From Pediococcus inopinatus (GTDB lineage Bacteria > Bacillota > Bacilli > Lactobacillales > Lactobacillaceae): a DNA stretch of 64,000 bases. The translations under genes and the position numbers were made by a program. How positions within the stretch are numbered: position 1 is the stretch's first letter; each line of letters starts with the position of its first letter. The notes below the pieces were generated by a model. It made no database searches and was not told the origin of the DNA. It saw only the letters and a program-made list of their open reading frames with translations. Of the stretch, positions 48,484-58,113 are shown piece by piece. Location: contig NZ_CP019981.1 of assembly GCF_002982135.1 (NCBI RefSeq), forward strand, positions 1,922,001-1,986,000, given 5' to 3'.

Positions 48484-49445
48484 TTAACCTAATTTAATTT
48501 GACTGTCAGCTAAAGCTTGATCAACCACATGCATTACAATTTCATCACGTTGGAGCTGTTTATTAGTAAATTCCAAGTCATGGCTGTCGATAACTTTCGT
48601 AAATTGTTGGAATTCTTGGAACATGCGGTGAGCATGGACTTTAACATCAATTGTTTGAGGCTGTTGTCCCCTTATACTAACTGCATAGTGATCTAAGACG
48701 TTTGTCGGACCACTTACAAAGTTCCTTCAATTGCTGTTGTTACGGGCGCATCAACATCCTTCGCACCAATGCTGACGATCTTTGTTTGCGGATAATTTAA
48801 AGTTAAAATTCCAGAAGTGTCAATATTATGAGACACATTTGCTAAGTAGTGGACATCGGTTGGGGCACCTAACAGACCAATCACAAAATAAATATTGTAG
48901 ATATTCAGATCCATCAATGCGCCACCACCTAATTTAGGGTCGAATGCTGGTAAAATAGTGCCCTTCCGAAATGCATCGTATCTGGATGAGTATTGAGAGT
49001 AATTACATGTCACAACTTTGATATCTCCCAGTTTCTGCAGGTCATTTTTTAGCTGTTTGTAGTTGACTAAATATTGATTTGTGATGGCTTCTAACAAGAT
49101 TAGCTGATTGGATTTAGCTAATCTTTCTAATTCTTTTAATTGCTCGGAGTTCAAAGTAAAAGGCTTTTCGCAAATAACGTTTTTACCGGCTTGCAACGCT
49201 GCTTTAGCAAATTGAAAGTGCAGAGAATTGGGTAATCCAATGTAGACAGTGCTGACATCGGATGCTAAACACTGGTCTAGATCTGTATAAATTGCATCAA
49301 TATGAGCTGCTTGTTGTAAAGTCTTCATTACTGGGAGGTCCTGTTTCTGACCAAAAATTGCCTTGATATCAATCTCTGGTAAATCATTTACCATAGTAGC
49401 AAAGTCCTGGACAATTTTTCCTGCTCCTAAAACGGCTAGTTTCAT
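48484..49445 (-). pseudogene. Gfo/Idh/MocA-family dehydrogenase, frameshifted
   Basis: An NAD(P)-dependent sugar or polyol dehydrogenase. The Rossmann motif VLGAGKIVQDF begins at residue 4 and the catalytic ICEKPFTLN (EKP motif) follows. After IEGT the frame breaks near 48716-48722: restoring one T (ACTTTTG for ACTTTG) continues the protein as FVSGPTNVLDHYAVSIRG to a stop at 48484. About 80 C-terminal residues are therefore out of frame. It is second in the operon behind another broken dehydrogenase. Confidence 0.85.
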
Positions 49446-49466
49446 TATATTAACTTCCTTTCAAAA

Positions 49467-50482
49467 TTAATGACACGTTTGGATGCCTTGTTCCAACATT
49501 TTAATCTGTTGAATGGTTTCTTCATCTTTAATGAGTTTCTTTTTGCCTTCAACAATAGAGGCATAAATAGCGGAATAAACGCGACTGTAGTCCCCGTTAA
49601 CTGAGGTAACTTTTTGTTCATGGTATTGATTATTATCATCATAGTAGGTTAAGGTCCCGTAGTCTGAAGGGTGATCAATCCCAAAGTCATCGTGATTAGG
49701 CATGTAAAATAACTTTAAATGTTCTTCCTGACGGTCCATATTTTCCTTAATAAACATGCCCTTTTTGCCGTAAACAACAAAACTTGGACGGGCTTGATGC
49801 GAAAATAGCTTGACGCAACGCTGACCTTCATTTGTCCGTAATACAAGTCAATATCGAAGTAATCATTCATATGGCCACTACCCAGCAACTGCCGCACATC
49901 ATAGTGAACCTTATCTGGTTTACCAAAAAAGCTGATGGCCTGATCCAAGGTATGACAACCATGACCATAGAGAAAACTATTAATTTTACTAAAACCAGTA
50001 GTATTTTCTGGAACTTCTGGGCGGTAGTAATCGTAATTAGATTCTACTTCAAGTAAATCACCTAATAGGCCACTGTTAATGACCTTTTGAACCGTCAAAA
50101 AGTCGGAATCAAAAAGTCTATTTTGGTAACATTGAATAAAAAGATGTTTTTGTTTAGCTAAATCAAACAACTCGCGCGCTTCAGCTGCAGTTTCAGAAAA
50201 AGGTTTTTCAACTAAAACATTTTTCCCGTGATTTAAAGCGTCCTTAGCCGTTGAGTAATGGAACTTGCTGGGAGTTGTGACCACAACTAGCTGAATTTCA
50301 GAATCTTTATAGATATCGTCAAGGTTGGTCGTATAATGAACACCAGAGATAGGAGTCCATCTGATTTTTCCACTAGGGGAATAAATTGTTTTGACGTTAA
50401 ATTGATCTTTTAGCTTTAACACAAATGGCAGATGATACCGATTGGCACTTTTTCCATTTCCAATAAATGCACCATTAATTAT
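49467..50482 (-). pseudogene. second Gfo/Idh/MocA-family dehydrogenase, frameshift and lost start
   Basis: In frame upstream of the first usable codon the sequence reads INGAFIGNGKSANRYHLPFVL, the expected Rossmann start. At the start position, 8 nt after GGAGG, stands ATA (50480-50482) rather than ATG. The body has VLVEKPFSE (EKP motif) and FLYGHGCHTLDQA with the family His. Near 49812-49816 a one-base loss (TCAAAG to TCAAG) shifts the frame; restoring it joins ...VSVAS to KLFSHQARPSFVVYGKKG and runs to 49467. Two lesions make it clearly inactive unless the homopolymer change is a sequencing error. Confidence 0.82.
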
Positions 50483-50607
50483 GAATATGACCTCCTTAAG
50501 ATTATGAGCTTATTATGAAGTTCAATTCAGGAGTTGGGGTTAATTTTAAGGAAACAGGACCCAACTATCGAATATATGAGTTAAAAGGGCTAGTTAGTTA
50601 AACATTT

Positions 50608-50624
50608 TGACCCCATCTTGGTCA
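50608..50624. promoter_or_regulatory. candidate operator of the RpiR/dehydrogenase locus
   Basis: TGACC-N7-GGTCA, embedded in a near-perfect TTTTGACC...GGTCAGAAAA inverted repeat, lies between the divergent regulator and dehydrogenase genes, where an RpiR dimer site is expected. Confidence 0.45.
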
Positions 50625-50670
50625 GAAAAAGCATGGTCTGTGCTAGTATCAATGGAGATGTGAAAAGTAA

Positions 50671-51540
50671 ATGGCATTACTTGAGCAGTTTGAACAGCGT
50701 ACCGATTTAACTGAGACAGAGCAGCGTATTGAAGACTATATTAAAGGACATCTAACCGATATTCCGGGGATGACAATTGAACAACTGGCAGCCTTTACCT
50801 ATACGTCGCATTCAGCAATTGTGCGCTTGTCTAAAAAATTAGGATATAAAGGGTTTCGTGACTTGAAATTAGCAGCCAGCGATAGTTTAGCGCAACAACT
50901 CGTCTCTTTGGGAGCCGTCGATGCAAACTTTCCATTTAATCCAACGGAATCGGCTACCGTAATCACTAAAAACATGGCTGATTTGACGACCACGGCGATT
51001 AAACGAGCCCAAGCTCAAGTTGACCCACAGCAACTACAAACCGCAGCAGAAATGCTATTAACTGGTAAACGACTCTTCTTTTTTGGCCGCGGTGACTCGC
51101 AAATCCGGGCACGAAGTTTTCAAAATAAGCTCATAAAACTAGATATTTTCCCCGTCATTGCTGAAGAATATGTTGATGAAAAATGGGTGATTGCTAATGT
51201 GCACCCAACGGATTGTGCCTTGTTTATTTCTTATGGAGCCAACGTTCCGGAATATACACAAATGATGGCGTTGCTTGAGAACAAACGGATTTCCACTATC
51301 TTACTTACTGGTAAACTTCAGTCTAAAAAGACAGCGTAAACTAAATTAACCATTGTAGCCGCCCAAGATGAACATGAAGATGAAAGTAAAATTGGAACTT
51401 TTGCATCTCAGATCGCTTTTGAGTATATTTTGGATATTGTATTTTCTTTGATGTATAGTCACGCTTATACGCATAATTTATTAAATCAAAGGCAAACACA
51501 AACCTTACTAAATTCAGATGAGTTATTTGAAGACAATTAA
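50671..51540 (+). pseudogene. MurR/RpiR-family transcriptional regulator, nonsense mutation
   Basis: An N-terminal RpiR helix-turn-helix domain (residues 1-75, MTIEQLAAFTYTSHSAIVRLSKKLGYKGFRDLK) and a sugar-phosphate-binding SIS domain (GKRLFFFGRGDSQIRARSFQNKL; CALFISYGANVPEY). Codon 223 is TAA (51337-51339), but the same frame continues to 51540 with normal SIS sequence (KIGTFASQIAFEYILDIVFSLMY). A single substitution has removed the last 67 residues. It is divergent from two broken dehydrogenases, which it presumably once controlled. Confidence 0.85.
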
Positions 51541-51581
51541 AAAGACCACTATTCTTCGTCAAAGAATAGTGGTCTTTTTAG
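51539..51581 (+). terminator. terminator after RpiR pseudogene
   Basis: A perfect stem AAAAAGACCACTATTCTT / AAGAATAGTGGTCTTTTT with loop CGTCA. Confidence 0.93.
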
Positions 51582-51709
51582 ATCGGTGTGGGGATAAGAT
51601 TAATTAGTTGCTTAATTTGTAATAACTCTGTATAACAGTAAGAACAATAAAAAAATCAGTAACCACGGTGTTTGTTAACACTGCATGATTACTGATTAAT
51701 TGGTATTTA

Positions 51710-51782
51710 TGGGTGGTCAGGGGATCGAACCCTGGACCCACGGATTAAGAGTCCGTTGCTCTGCCAGCTGAGCTAACCACCC
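51710..51782 (-). tRNA. tRNA-Lys (anticodon CUU)
   Basis: 73 nt on the minus strand: acceptor GGGTGGT/ACCACCC, D-arm TAGCTCAGCTGGCAGAGC, anticodon loop CTCTTAA (CTT, reading AAG), T-arm GGGTTCGATCCC and discriminator A. The 3' CCA is not encoded. It lies between the decay zone and walR. Confidence 0.95.
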
Positions 51783-52049
51783 ATATCATTAACCGACTAC
51801 AATATATTATCATATATTTTCAGTCGTGGCAACCGTTTCTTGAAAATTTCACCGCAGTTTCACTGTTAGGATTGCTAGTTTATCAGTTTTTTGAGTTGCC
51901 GATCAAACGGGATGGGACAACTGAATATTAACACAGTTACAATAAAGGGATTCATTTGTTTAAATGAAGTAAATTCACCTTAAATCTAAGCTAGATAAAG
52001 TAAAATTGGTTCTAAATACCTATAATGTTAGTCAATACAAAGCTGTCCG

Positions 52050-52078
52050 TGTAACCGTTAAAACACGTGTGGTATAAT
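52050..52078 (+). promoter_or_regulatory. promoter of walRKHIJ
   Basis: TGTAAC (52050-52055), 17-bp spacer, TATAAT (52073-52078), 87 bp before walR. The rest of the 51,783-52,164 gap shows no gene. Confidence 0.65.
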
Positions 52079-52164
52079 AAGAACGCAATGTTTTTAAGCT
52101 TTTTACCAAAAATAGAATATATAATTTAAAACAAGAATTACTCTGTAGGGAGGAACAAAGCTTT

Positions 52165-52866
52165 ATGCAAAAAATTTTAGTTGTCGATGACGAAAAACCA
52201 ATATCTGATATTGTAAAATTTAATTTAACTAAAGAGGGCTATGAAGTTATTACGGCCTATGATGGGGAAGAAGCTCTGGAAAAAGTCGAAGATGACAGTC
52301 CAGATCTTATTTTACTAGATCTTATGCTTCCCAAAATTGATGGATTAGAAGTTGCCCGACGAGTACGTGCCAAACACAGTATTCCAATTATCATGGTGAC
52401 GGCTAAGGATTCTGAACTAGATAAGGTAGTTGGTTTGGAATTAGGTGCTGATGACTATGTGACCAAGCCATTTTCAAATCGTGAGTTAGTTGCGCGAGTT
52501 AAAGCTAATTTACGTCGCCAAGATCAATTGGTGAGTGCCGAACAAGAAAATAACGACATTAAAGTAGGCGACCTGGATATTAACCCAGATGCATACGCAG
52601 TGTCTCGACATGGGGATCAACTTGATTTAACCCATCGTGAATTCGAATTATTGTACTACTTAGCCCAACATATGGGGCAAGTAATGACCCGGGAACATTT
52701 ACTTCAAACTGTTTGGGGATATGACTATTTTGGTGATGTCCGAACGGTTGATGTTACGGTCCGAAGATTACGAGAAAAGATTGAAGAAAGTCCAAGTAAT
52801 CCAGTTTATCTTGTCACACGTCGTGGTGTAGGATATTACTTAAGAAATCCAGAAAATGAAAAATAA
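52165..52866 (+). CDS. walR: response regulator WalR
   Basis: A 233-residue OmpR-family regulator of wall metabolism, usually essential. The receiver domain has acidic pocket D8-D9, phosphorylated D52 (LLDLMLP) and the VTAKDS/ YVTKPF switch residues; the winged-helix domain ends [27 protein letters not shown] precedes the ATG. Its kinase WalK follows after 12 nt. Confidence 0.97.
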   Translation: MQKILVVDDEKPISDIVKFNLTKEGYEVITAYDGEEALEKVEDDSPDLILLDLMLPKIDGLEVARRVRAKHSIPIIMVTAKDSELDKVVGLELGADDYVTKPFSNRELVARVKANLRRQDQLVSAEQENNDIKVGDLDINPDAYAVSRHGDQLDLTHREFELLYYLAQHMGQVMTREHLLQTVWGYDYFGDVRTVDVTVRRLREKIEESPSNPVYLVTRRGVGYYLRNPENEK

Positions 52867-52878
52867 TGGGAGTCATGT

Positions 52879-54732
52879 TTGCTTATGAACAAGAAAACCC
52901 GTTTTTACCAATCGATAAATTTTAAAATAGCCTTGGTATTCGCCTTGTTATTAATGATAACATTGGAAATCGTCGGGGTTATTTTTGTACGTCAATTGGA
53001 ACAACGAAATTTGAGTCAATTTAAAACTCAGGTCCAGCTGGGAACGTACGTGGACAATACCATTTCAGACCAGCTGGTGAAAAGTAACACTAATTCGGCT
53101 AATAAACAGATTCAACAGATTGTATCGGATGTTAATAATACTAATATTACGGAAATTCGAGTTATTGATAACAAGGGAACTGTGCGAGCTTCAAGTGACT
53201 TAAACGAGCAATCATTGGTTGGTCAAAAAACGACCGACCGGGCCATTAAAAATGTTATTTATAATTCACGGTCGTATCAGCAAGTTAATTATGATCAAGG
53301 GAATCATAATCGATATTATATTTCGATTATTCCGTTAATCAATACGAGTGGCAACACAAATACCGTGGTTGGGGCTCTATATGTCCGTGCTAATCTAGAG
53401 AGTGTCTATAAAAATGTCAACAACATCATGTTGATCTTCTTTGTGGCGGCCTCCTTTGCGATTGTCGTGGGATTGCTGCTAGCGATCATTATCTCGCGAG
53501 CCATCACGCGACCAATTGACGAAATGAAAAAACAAACGATGCGAATTGCCCGCGGAGACTATTCCGGCCATGTTCATGTTTACGGAAAAGATGAATTAGG
53601 TCAATTAGCTTCAGCAGTTAATAACTTGTCTGTGCGGATTGAAGAGGCACAAGAATCAACTGAATCTGAACAACGCCGTTTGGACAGTGTGTTAGCGCAT
53701 ATGACCGATGGGGTGATTGCGACTGATCGTCGGGGGCGCATCACCATTGTGAATGATATGGCGCTTGATTTTTTGAGTTCTGATGGCGAGCATACGGCCG
53801 GAAGATCCATTTTAGATGTCTTGGATATTCGGACGACTTATACATTACGAGAACTCTTAGAAAATCAAGATGACATTGTGCTTGATTTTTCAACCAAAAC
53901 TCAAGATCTAATTTTACATGCCTCTTTTGCCTTAATTCAGCGTGAATCAGGGTTCATTAGTGGGCTTGTTTGTGTACTTCATGATGTGACCGAACAACAA
54001 AAAATTGATCAAGACCGAAAACAATTCGTTTCAAATGTCTCCCATGAACTTCGAACACCTTTAACGAGTTTAAAGAGCTATATTGAGGCGTTGACAGACG
54101 GTGCATGGAAGGATCCGAAGGTGGCTCCTCAATTTCTGAAGGTCACCCAAGATGAAACAGATCGGATGATTCGCATGATTAACGACTTGCTTAGTTTGTC
54201 ACGCATGGATTCTGGGACGGCTAAATTAGATCTAGAGTTAATTAACTTAAATGAACTATTCAATCACGTTTTAGATCGTTTTGATATGATTTTAAAAACA
54301 GATGATAATCCAGATAAGAGTTATACGATTAAACGTGAATTCACCCGCCGTGACTTGTGGGTAGAAGTTGATACTGATAAATTCCAGCAGGTGTTGGATA
54401 ATCTTATGAATAATGCCATCAAGTATTCTCCAGATGGTGGGAAAATTACCTGTCGCTTGCTTGAAACGCATAATCATGTCATTTTGAGCGTTTCTGATGA
54501 GGGACTAGGAATTCCAAAGAAAGACTTAACCCATGTTTTCGATCGTTTCTATCGAGTGGATAAAGCTCGTTCTCGTGCTCAAGGAGGAACTGGTTTAGGA
54601 TTGGCAATTTCTAAGGAAATCATTTCTATGCATGGTGGTCGAATCTGGGTTGATAGTAAGGAAGGCAAAGGGTCGATATTCTACATTTCACTTCCTTATG
54701 AGCCGTTAGATGAGGAGGATCAGTGGGAATGA
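52879..54732 (+). CDS. walK: sensor histidine kinase WalK
   Basis: A 617-residue kinase that phosphorylates WalR. Two transmembrane helices (about 15-37 and 183-206) frame an extracellular Cache-like domain; then come HAMP (207-260), PAS (265-375), HisKA with H389 (VSNVSHELRTPLTS) and the ATPase domain with N-box LDNLMNNAIKYSP and G-box GTGLGLAISKEI. I chose TTG at 52879, which is 6 nt after GGGAG; the ATG at 52885 lies 12 nt away. It overlaps walH. Confidence 0.96.
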   Translation: MLMNKKTRFYQSINFKIALVFALLLMITLEIVGVIFVRQLEQRNLSQFKTQVQLGTYVDNTISDQLVKSNTNSANKQIQQIVSDVNNTNITEIRVIDNKGTVRASSDLNEQSLVGQKTTDRAIKNVIYNSRSYQQVNYDQGNHNRYYISIIPLINTSGNTNTVVGALYVRANLESVYKNVNNIMLIFFVAASFAIVVGLLLAIIISRAITRPIDEMKKQTMRIARGDYSGHVHVYGKDELGQLASAVNNLSVRIEEAQESTESEQRRLDSVLAHMTDGVIATDRRGRITIVNDMALDFLSSDGEHTAGRSILDVLDIRTTYTLRELLENQDDIVLDFSTKTQDLILHASFALIQRESGFISGLVCVLHDVTEQQKIDQDRKQFVSNVSHELRTPLTSLKSYIEALTDGAWKDPKVAPQFLKVTQDETDRMIRMINDLLSLSRMDSGTAKLDLELINLNELFNHVLDRFDMILKTDDNPDKSYTIKREFTRRDLWVEVDTDKFQQVLDNLMNNAIKYSPDGGKITCRLLETHNHVILSVSDEGLGIPKKDLTHVFDRFYRVDKARSRAQGGTGLGLAISKEIISMHGGRIWVDSKEGKGSIFYISLPYEPLDEEDQWE

Positions 54733-56051
54733 GAGGAATGCGTACAAGTCGTCTACTAATTCATATTGGGCTTATTTTGGCGATCCTTTTGAGCATTGGC
54801 TTGTCTTGGGTTATTTGGACCAGTCCGGCACGGTATGAAAAAACGAAACAACAATCGGGTACAAATACAAGTGTGATTCAAAGTGAACAAGCGAATAAGT
54901 CACTTGGGGACGTTTTTTTGCCAACACAAGTGATTTACACTCAAGCGGATTCAACTTCGCATTTAATCAATAATACGAAAGTTAATCTGACTGATTCAAT
55001 GAGAAGTGCCATTGAAGATTGGCGTTTAACAAGGGTCACTAAAGAATCTACCAATAATCGGAAAAAATACGAAGAATTAATGGGTCGAGAAAATACGGTG
55101 ATGTTAAAATATCCGGACAGTGTGACTGGCGGGATTTTGAATAATGCCTTTAAACAAAATATTAAATTTAGTGGGAAAATCTCACGAATTGTTTTTTCGA
55201 CTGAGAAGTGTAATCAAGTGTATTTACTAAATGACACGAACTATGCAATTTATAAGGTCCAGACTAGGAAACAAAACCTGGCCCTCATTAAAGAAATTAT
55301 CAGTGGTAATGTTCAGAAATTCACTGTTAAGCAAACATTGGTTAATCACCATATGATGACTGAGTATGAAGATTCAGTGAAGGTACCAGAATATAGTTAT
55401 CTTGTTAATAAGCAAACAGCGGCCTATTTTGTTTCAACCTTAATTAATAGTGATAATGCCTCATCGGTTACAACAAAAGAGCAGTCTGGTAAGACAATTT
55501 ACAATGATAATAATTCAAAAAGAATGACGGTTAACAATAAAAAAGGAACCGTAGCTTATGAAGATTTAGCGAGTCACAAGGCGTATCACGAGAATATGAG
55601 TAAAGCTATGTCACAAAGTTTTACGTTATTGAAGAAAATGGAAGTTCCGTTAGATAACATGCGTTATTACAAGTACGATGAAAAAAATAATGCGATTGTT
55701 TATCGAAGTTACGTAGAAGGCTTTCCAATTTTTAACCAAACCGATTATGGGGCAGTCGAAGTTCAGATTACCGGTCCACGGACTAAAAAAATTAACTTTT
55801 CATTATATAGTTTACAAATTCCAGTTCCGACTGGAAAAGAACGCACGACGCTTCCTTCAACGCAGGTAGTTTTGGATCGGTTGAAAGCCAGTGGATATCG
55901 TACAGCTGATATTAACAACATTGAAATTGGTTATCAATGGACAGCTAACCCGGCTAGTGATCTAGTGGTCAATTTGACACCAACTTGGTATGTAAACTAT
56001 AAAAATCAGTGGGTATCGTATCAACAATTACTTTCAGATCAACAACAGTAA
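54729..56051 (+). CDS. walH: WalK regulator WalH (YycH)
   Basis: A 440-residue protein with one N-terminal membrane helix (IHIGLILAILLSIGLSWVIWTS) and a large extracellular part, which restrains or modulates WalK through membrane contact in relatives. YGAVEVQITGPRTKKINFSLYSLQIP is a conserved strand block. The start lies within the walK end (AGGAGG at 54713). I prefer ATG 54729; GTG 54723 is possible but only 4 nt from the ribosome site. Confidence 0.93.
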   Translation: MRGMRTSRLLIHIGLILAILLSIGLSWVIWTSPARYEKTKQQSGTNTSVIQSEQANKSLGDVFLPTQVIYTQADSTSHLINNTKVNLTDSMRSAIEDWRLTRVTKESTNNRKKYEELMGRENTVMLKYPDSVTGGILNNAFKQNIKFSGKISRIVFSTEKCNQVYLLNDTNYAIYKVQTRKQNLALIKEIISGNVQKFTVKQTLVNHHMMTEYEDSVKVPEYSYLVNKQTAAYFVSTLINSDNASSVTTKEQSGKTIYNDNNSKRMTVNNKKGTVAYEDLASHKAYHENMSKAMSQSFTLLKKMEVPLDNMRYYKYDEKNNAIVYRSYVEGFPIFNQTDYGAVEVQITGPRTKKINFSLYSLQIPVPTGKERTTLPSTQVVLDRLKASGYRTADINNIEIGYQWTANPASDLVVNLTPTWYVNYKNQWVSYQQLLSDQQQ

Positions 56052-56065
56052 GGGGATGAAAACGC

Positions 56066-57148
56066 ATGGATTTCAAAAGAATTGAATTGATTTTTTTAGC
56101 AGCGTTTGCGGCATTAGATATCTTTTTGGTTGTCTCCTTTCTCCAGAATAATTCAGATGTTCATTCAACAGCAACAGGCACGAGTCATAATGCAACAATT
56201 TTGAAAGAAATGCGCGATGATTCGATTACCTTTAAGAAACCATCTAATAAAAAGGGTCAGGGGTATTACATTTCAACCCAAACGTCTGGTACCAAAAAAG
56301 TTAAAACCAAGATGAACAAACTGGCTGGTCAATCTGCAAAAATGGTAAGCGGAGAAATTATTAGTACATTTAATACGCCCATTAGCCTAAATACGAAACA
56401 CCCAGATAAAACTTTGGATAAGGTTGTGAAAGATAGTGTCCAGATTGTAAATGGCAAACATTATCAATACGATGCGGCTACTTCATCAGATACTCAGATT
56501 ATCTATACGCAAGAAGTATCTGGTCAACGCATTTTTTCCAAGTCGGGGCAAATTCGATTTAAAGTTAATGATGCTCATCAAGTTGTTGGGTATACACAAG
56601 GCTATTTAACAAATGCGCAACCACTTCGAGAAAAGCAGGATACGATAAGTCAGGAACGTGCAATTATTTGGCTTTACCAGTATAATGAGATGCCGAACGA
56701 TACGGTCATCAAATGGGCCCGTTTAGGATATACGAGACTGTTAAGTATTGAAAAGGGATCGGTTTATGTGCCAACTTGGTATATTGCAATTCATGGTAAA
56801 GGTAGCTCAGCACTTCAGTTTTACCGTATTAATGCCTTCACAGGTGTCATTATGAAGTACAATACGCAGGTATCCTCGTCGAGTAGTAGTTCGGCCTCTT
56901 CAGCGTCTAGTTCAGAAGATGATAGCAGTTTGTTAAGTCAAGCTGTTTCAAGCTCAAAACAAGCGGTTGAATCTAGTATGGAGACCAGTGTCAAAACGAC
57001 GACGAACAGGAATAGCTATAGTAGCACCTATAGCAATAGCAGCAGTGTGGGAACAGCAAGCTCAAGCACTGGCGCGACAGCGACTAGTTCCAGTTCAGCA
57101 AAGGCTGCTAAATCGGTAAGTAGTTCAACTTCATCTGAAGTTCAGTAG
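56066..57148 (+). CDS. walI: WalK regulator WalI (YycI) with long serine-rich tail
   Basis: A 360-residue protein with an N-terminal membrane helix (LIFLAAFAALDIFLVVSFLQ) and an extracellular YycI domain ending about residue 267 (LQFYRINAFTGVIMKYNTQ). Residues 269-360 are low complexity, almost all S, T, A and acidic. That tail is not part of the usual family (near 280 residues) and lies outside the cell, where it could act as a wall-spanning or O-glycosylated linker. AAGGGGATG precedes the ATG. Confidence 0.93.
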   Translation: MDFKRIELIFLAAFAALDIFLVVSFLQNNSDVHSTATGTSHNATILKEMRDDSITFKKPSNKKGQGYYISTQTSGTKKVKTKMNKLAGQSAKMVSGEIISTFNTPISLNTKHPDKTLDKVVKDSVQIVNGKHYQYDAATSSDTQIIYTQEVSGQRIFSKSGQIRFKVNDAHQVVGYTQGYLTNAQPLREKQDTISQERAIIWLYQYNEMPNDTVIKWARLGYTRLLSIEKGSVYVPTWYIAIHGKGSSALQFYRINAFTGVIMKYNTQVSSSSSSSASSASSSEDDSSLLSQAVSSSKQAVESSMETSVKTTTNRNSYSSTYSNSSSVGTASSSTGATATSSSSAKAAKSVSSSTSSEVQ

Positions 57149-57199
57149 ATACTTAATTTAAGTTCAATCTAGTTTTTTATAAGAGGAGTAAAGTAATTC

Positions 57200-58003
57200 A
57201 TGAGTGAAGATGACATGAAGATTAGTATTTTGGCAAGCGGTAGTACAGGTAATGTGACTTATATTGAAACCCCACAGCATAAGATGCTGGTAGATGCGGG
57301 CTTAAGTGGTAAGAAAATTGAAGGTCTTATGAACAGCATTGGACGAGATCTTTCTGATGTTGATGCCTTATTTCTAACTCATGAGCATACTGATCATATT
57401 AAGGGCGCCGGGGTCTTGGCACGACGGTATAACCTTGATATTTACGCAAACCAAGGAACTTGGAATGCAATTACGCCCAAGATTGGTCCGATTCCAGAAG
57501 CGCAAAAAAATGTTTTTGAGGTTGGCAAAACGAAATCGTTTGGCGATCTCGATGTAGAGAGTTTTGCAGTTTCACACGATGCTGCTGAACCTCAGTTTTA
57601 TGAATTCCATCATAATGGTAAAACATTTGTGATTTTAACGGATACCGGTTATGTTTCGGAGCGGGTTGAAGGACAGATTGAAAATGCAGATGCTTACTTA
57701 TTTGAAGTGAATCATGATGTTGAAATGTTACGAATGGGTGGATATCCTTGGCCTTTAAAACAGCGAATTCTCAGTGATCATGGGCATTTATCTAACGAAG
57801 ATGGCGCCAATGCTTTAATGGATGTAATGGGATATAATACTAAGAAGATCTTTCTTGGACATCTCAGTTTACATAATAATATGAAGGAGTTAGCTCACTT
57901 AACGGTGGCTTCCATGATGAAAAACAAAGACCTAGCAGTGGGGCATGACTTTCAGTTATTAGACACAGACCATACAAGTGCGTCTAAATTGACCGTAATT
58001 TAA
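57200..58003 (+). CDS. walJ: metallo-beta-lactamase-fold protein WalJ (YycJ)
   Basis: A 267-residue MBL-fold hydrolase conserved in wal operons and linked to DNA repair and cell-division coordination. The metal motif HEHTDH is at residues 61-66, with SHD, LTDTGY and the late GHLSLHNN histidines. No signal peptide, so it is cytoplasmic. GAGGAGTAAAG precedes the ATG. Last gene of the wal operon proper. Confidence 0.94.
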   Translation: MSEDDMKISILASGSTGNVTYIETPQHKMLVDAGLSGKKIEGLMNSIGRDLSDVDALFLTHEHTDHIKGAGVLARRYNLDIYANQGTWNAITPKIGPIPEAQKNVFEVGKTKSFGDLDVESFAVSHDAAEPQFYEFHHNGKTFVILTDTGYVSERVEGQIENADAYLFEVNHDVEMLRMGGYPWPLKQRILSDHGHLSNEDGANALMDVMGYNTKKIFLGHLSLHNNMKELAHLTVASMMKNKDLAVGHDFQLLDTDHTSASKLTVI

Positions 58004-58089
58004 TAAAAAATATTAAAATCGTTCATATTTTCATCACAATTTATTGATACTATGAAAACAGTTACAATAATTAAACAAAGGGGGATGGC

Positions 58090-58105
58090 GCGATCATTTG
58101 ATCGC
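58090..58105 (+). promoter_or_regulatory. hairpin between the htrA ribosome site and start codon
   Basis: GCGATC-ATTT-GATCGC is a perfect 6-bp stem-tetraloop located between AAAGGGGG (58077-58084) and ATG 58114. The linear distance of 29 nt is too long for normal initiation; folding would shorten it to about 13. Confidence 0.65.
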
Positions 58106-58113
58106 ATATAACT

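Noticed and set aside
49445..49642. 65-residue minus-strand ORF overlapping the dehydrogenase pseudogene
   Set aside because: It is an out-of-frame reading of the same decayed gene with no family match.
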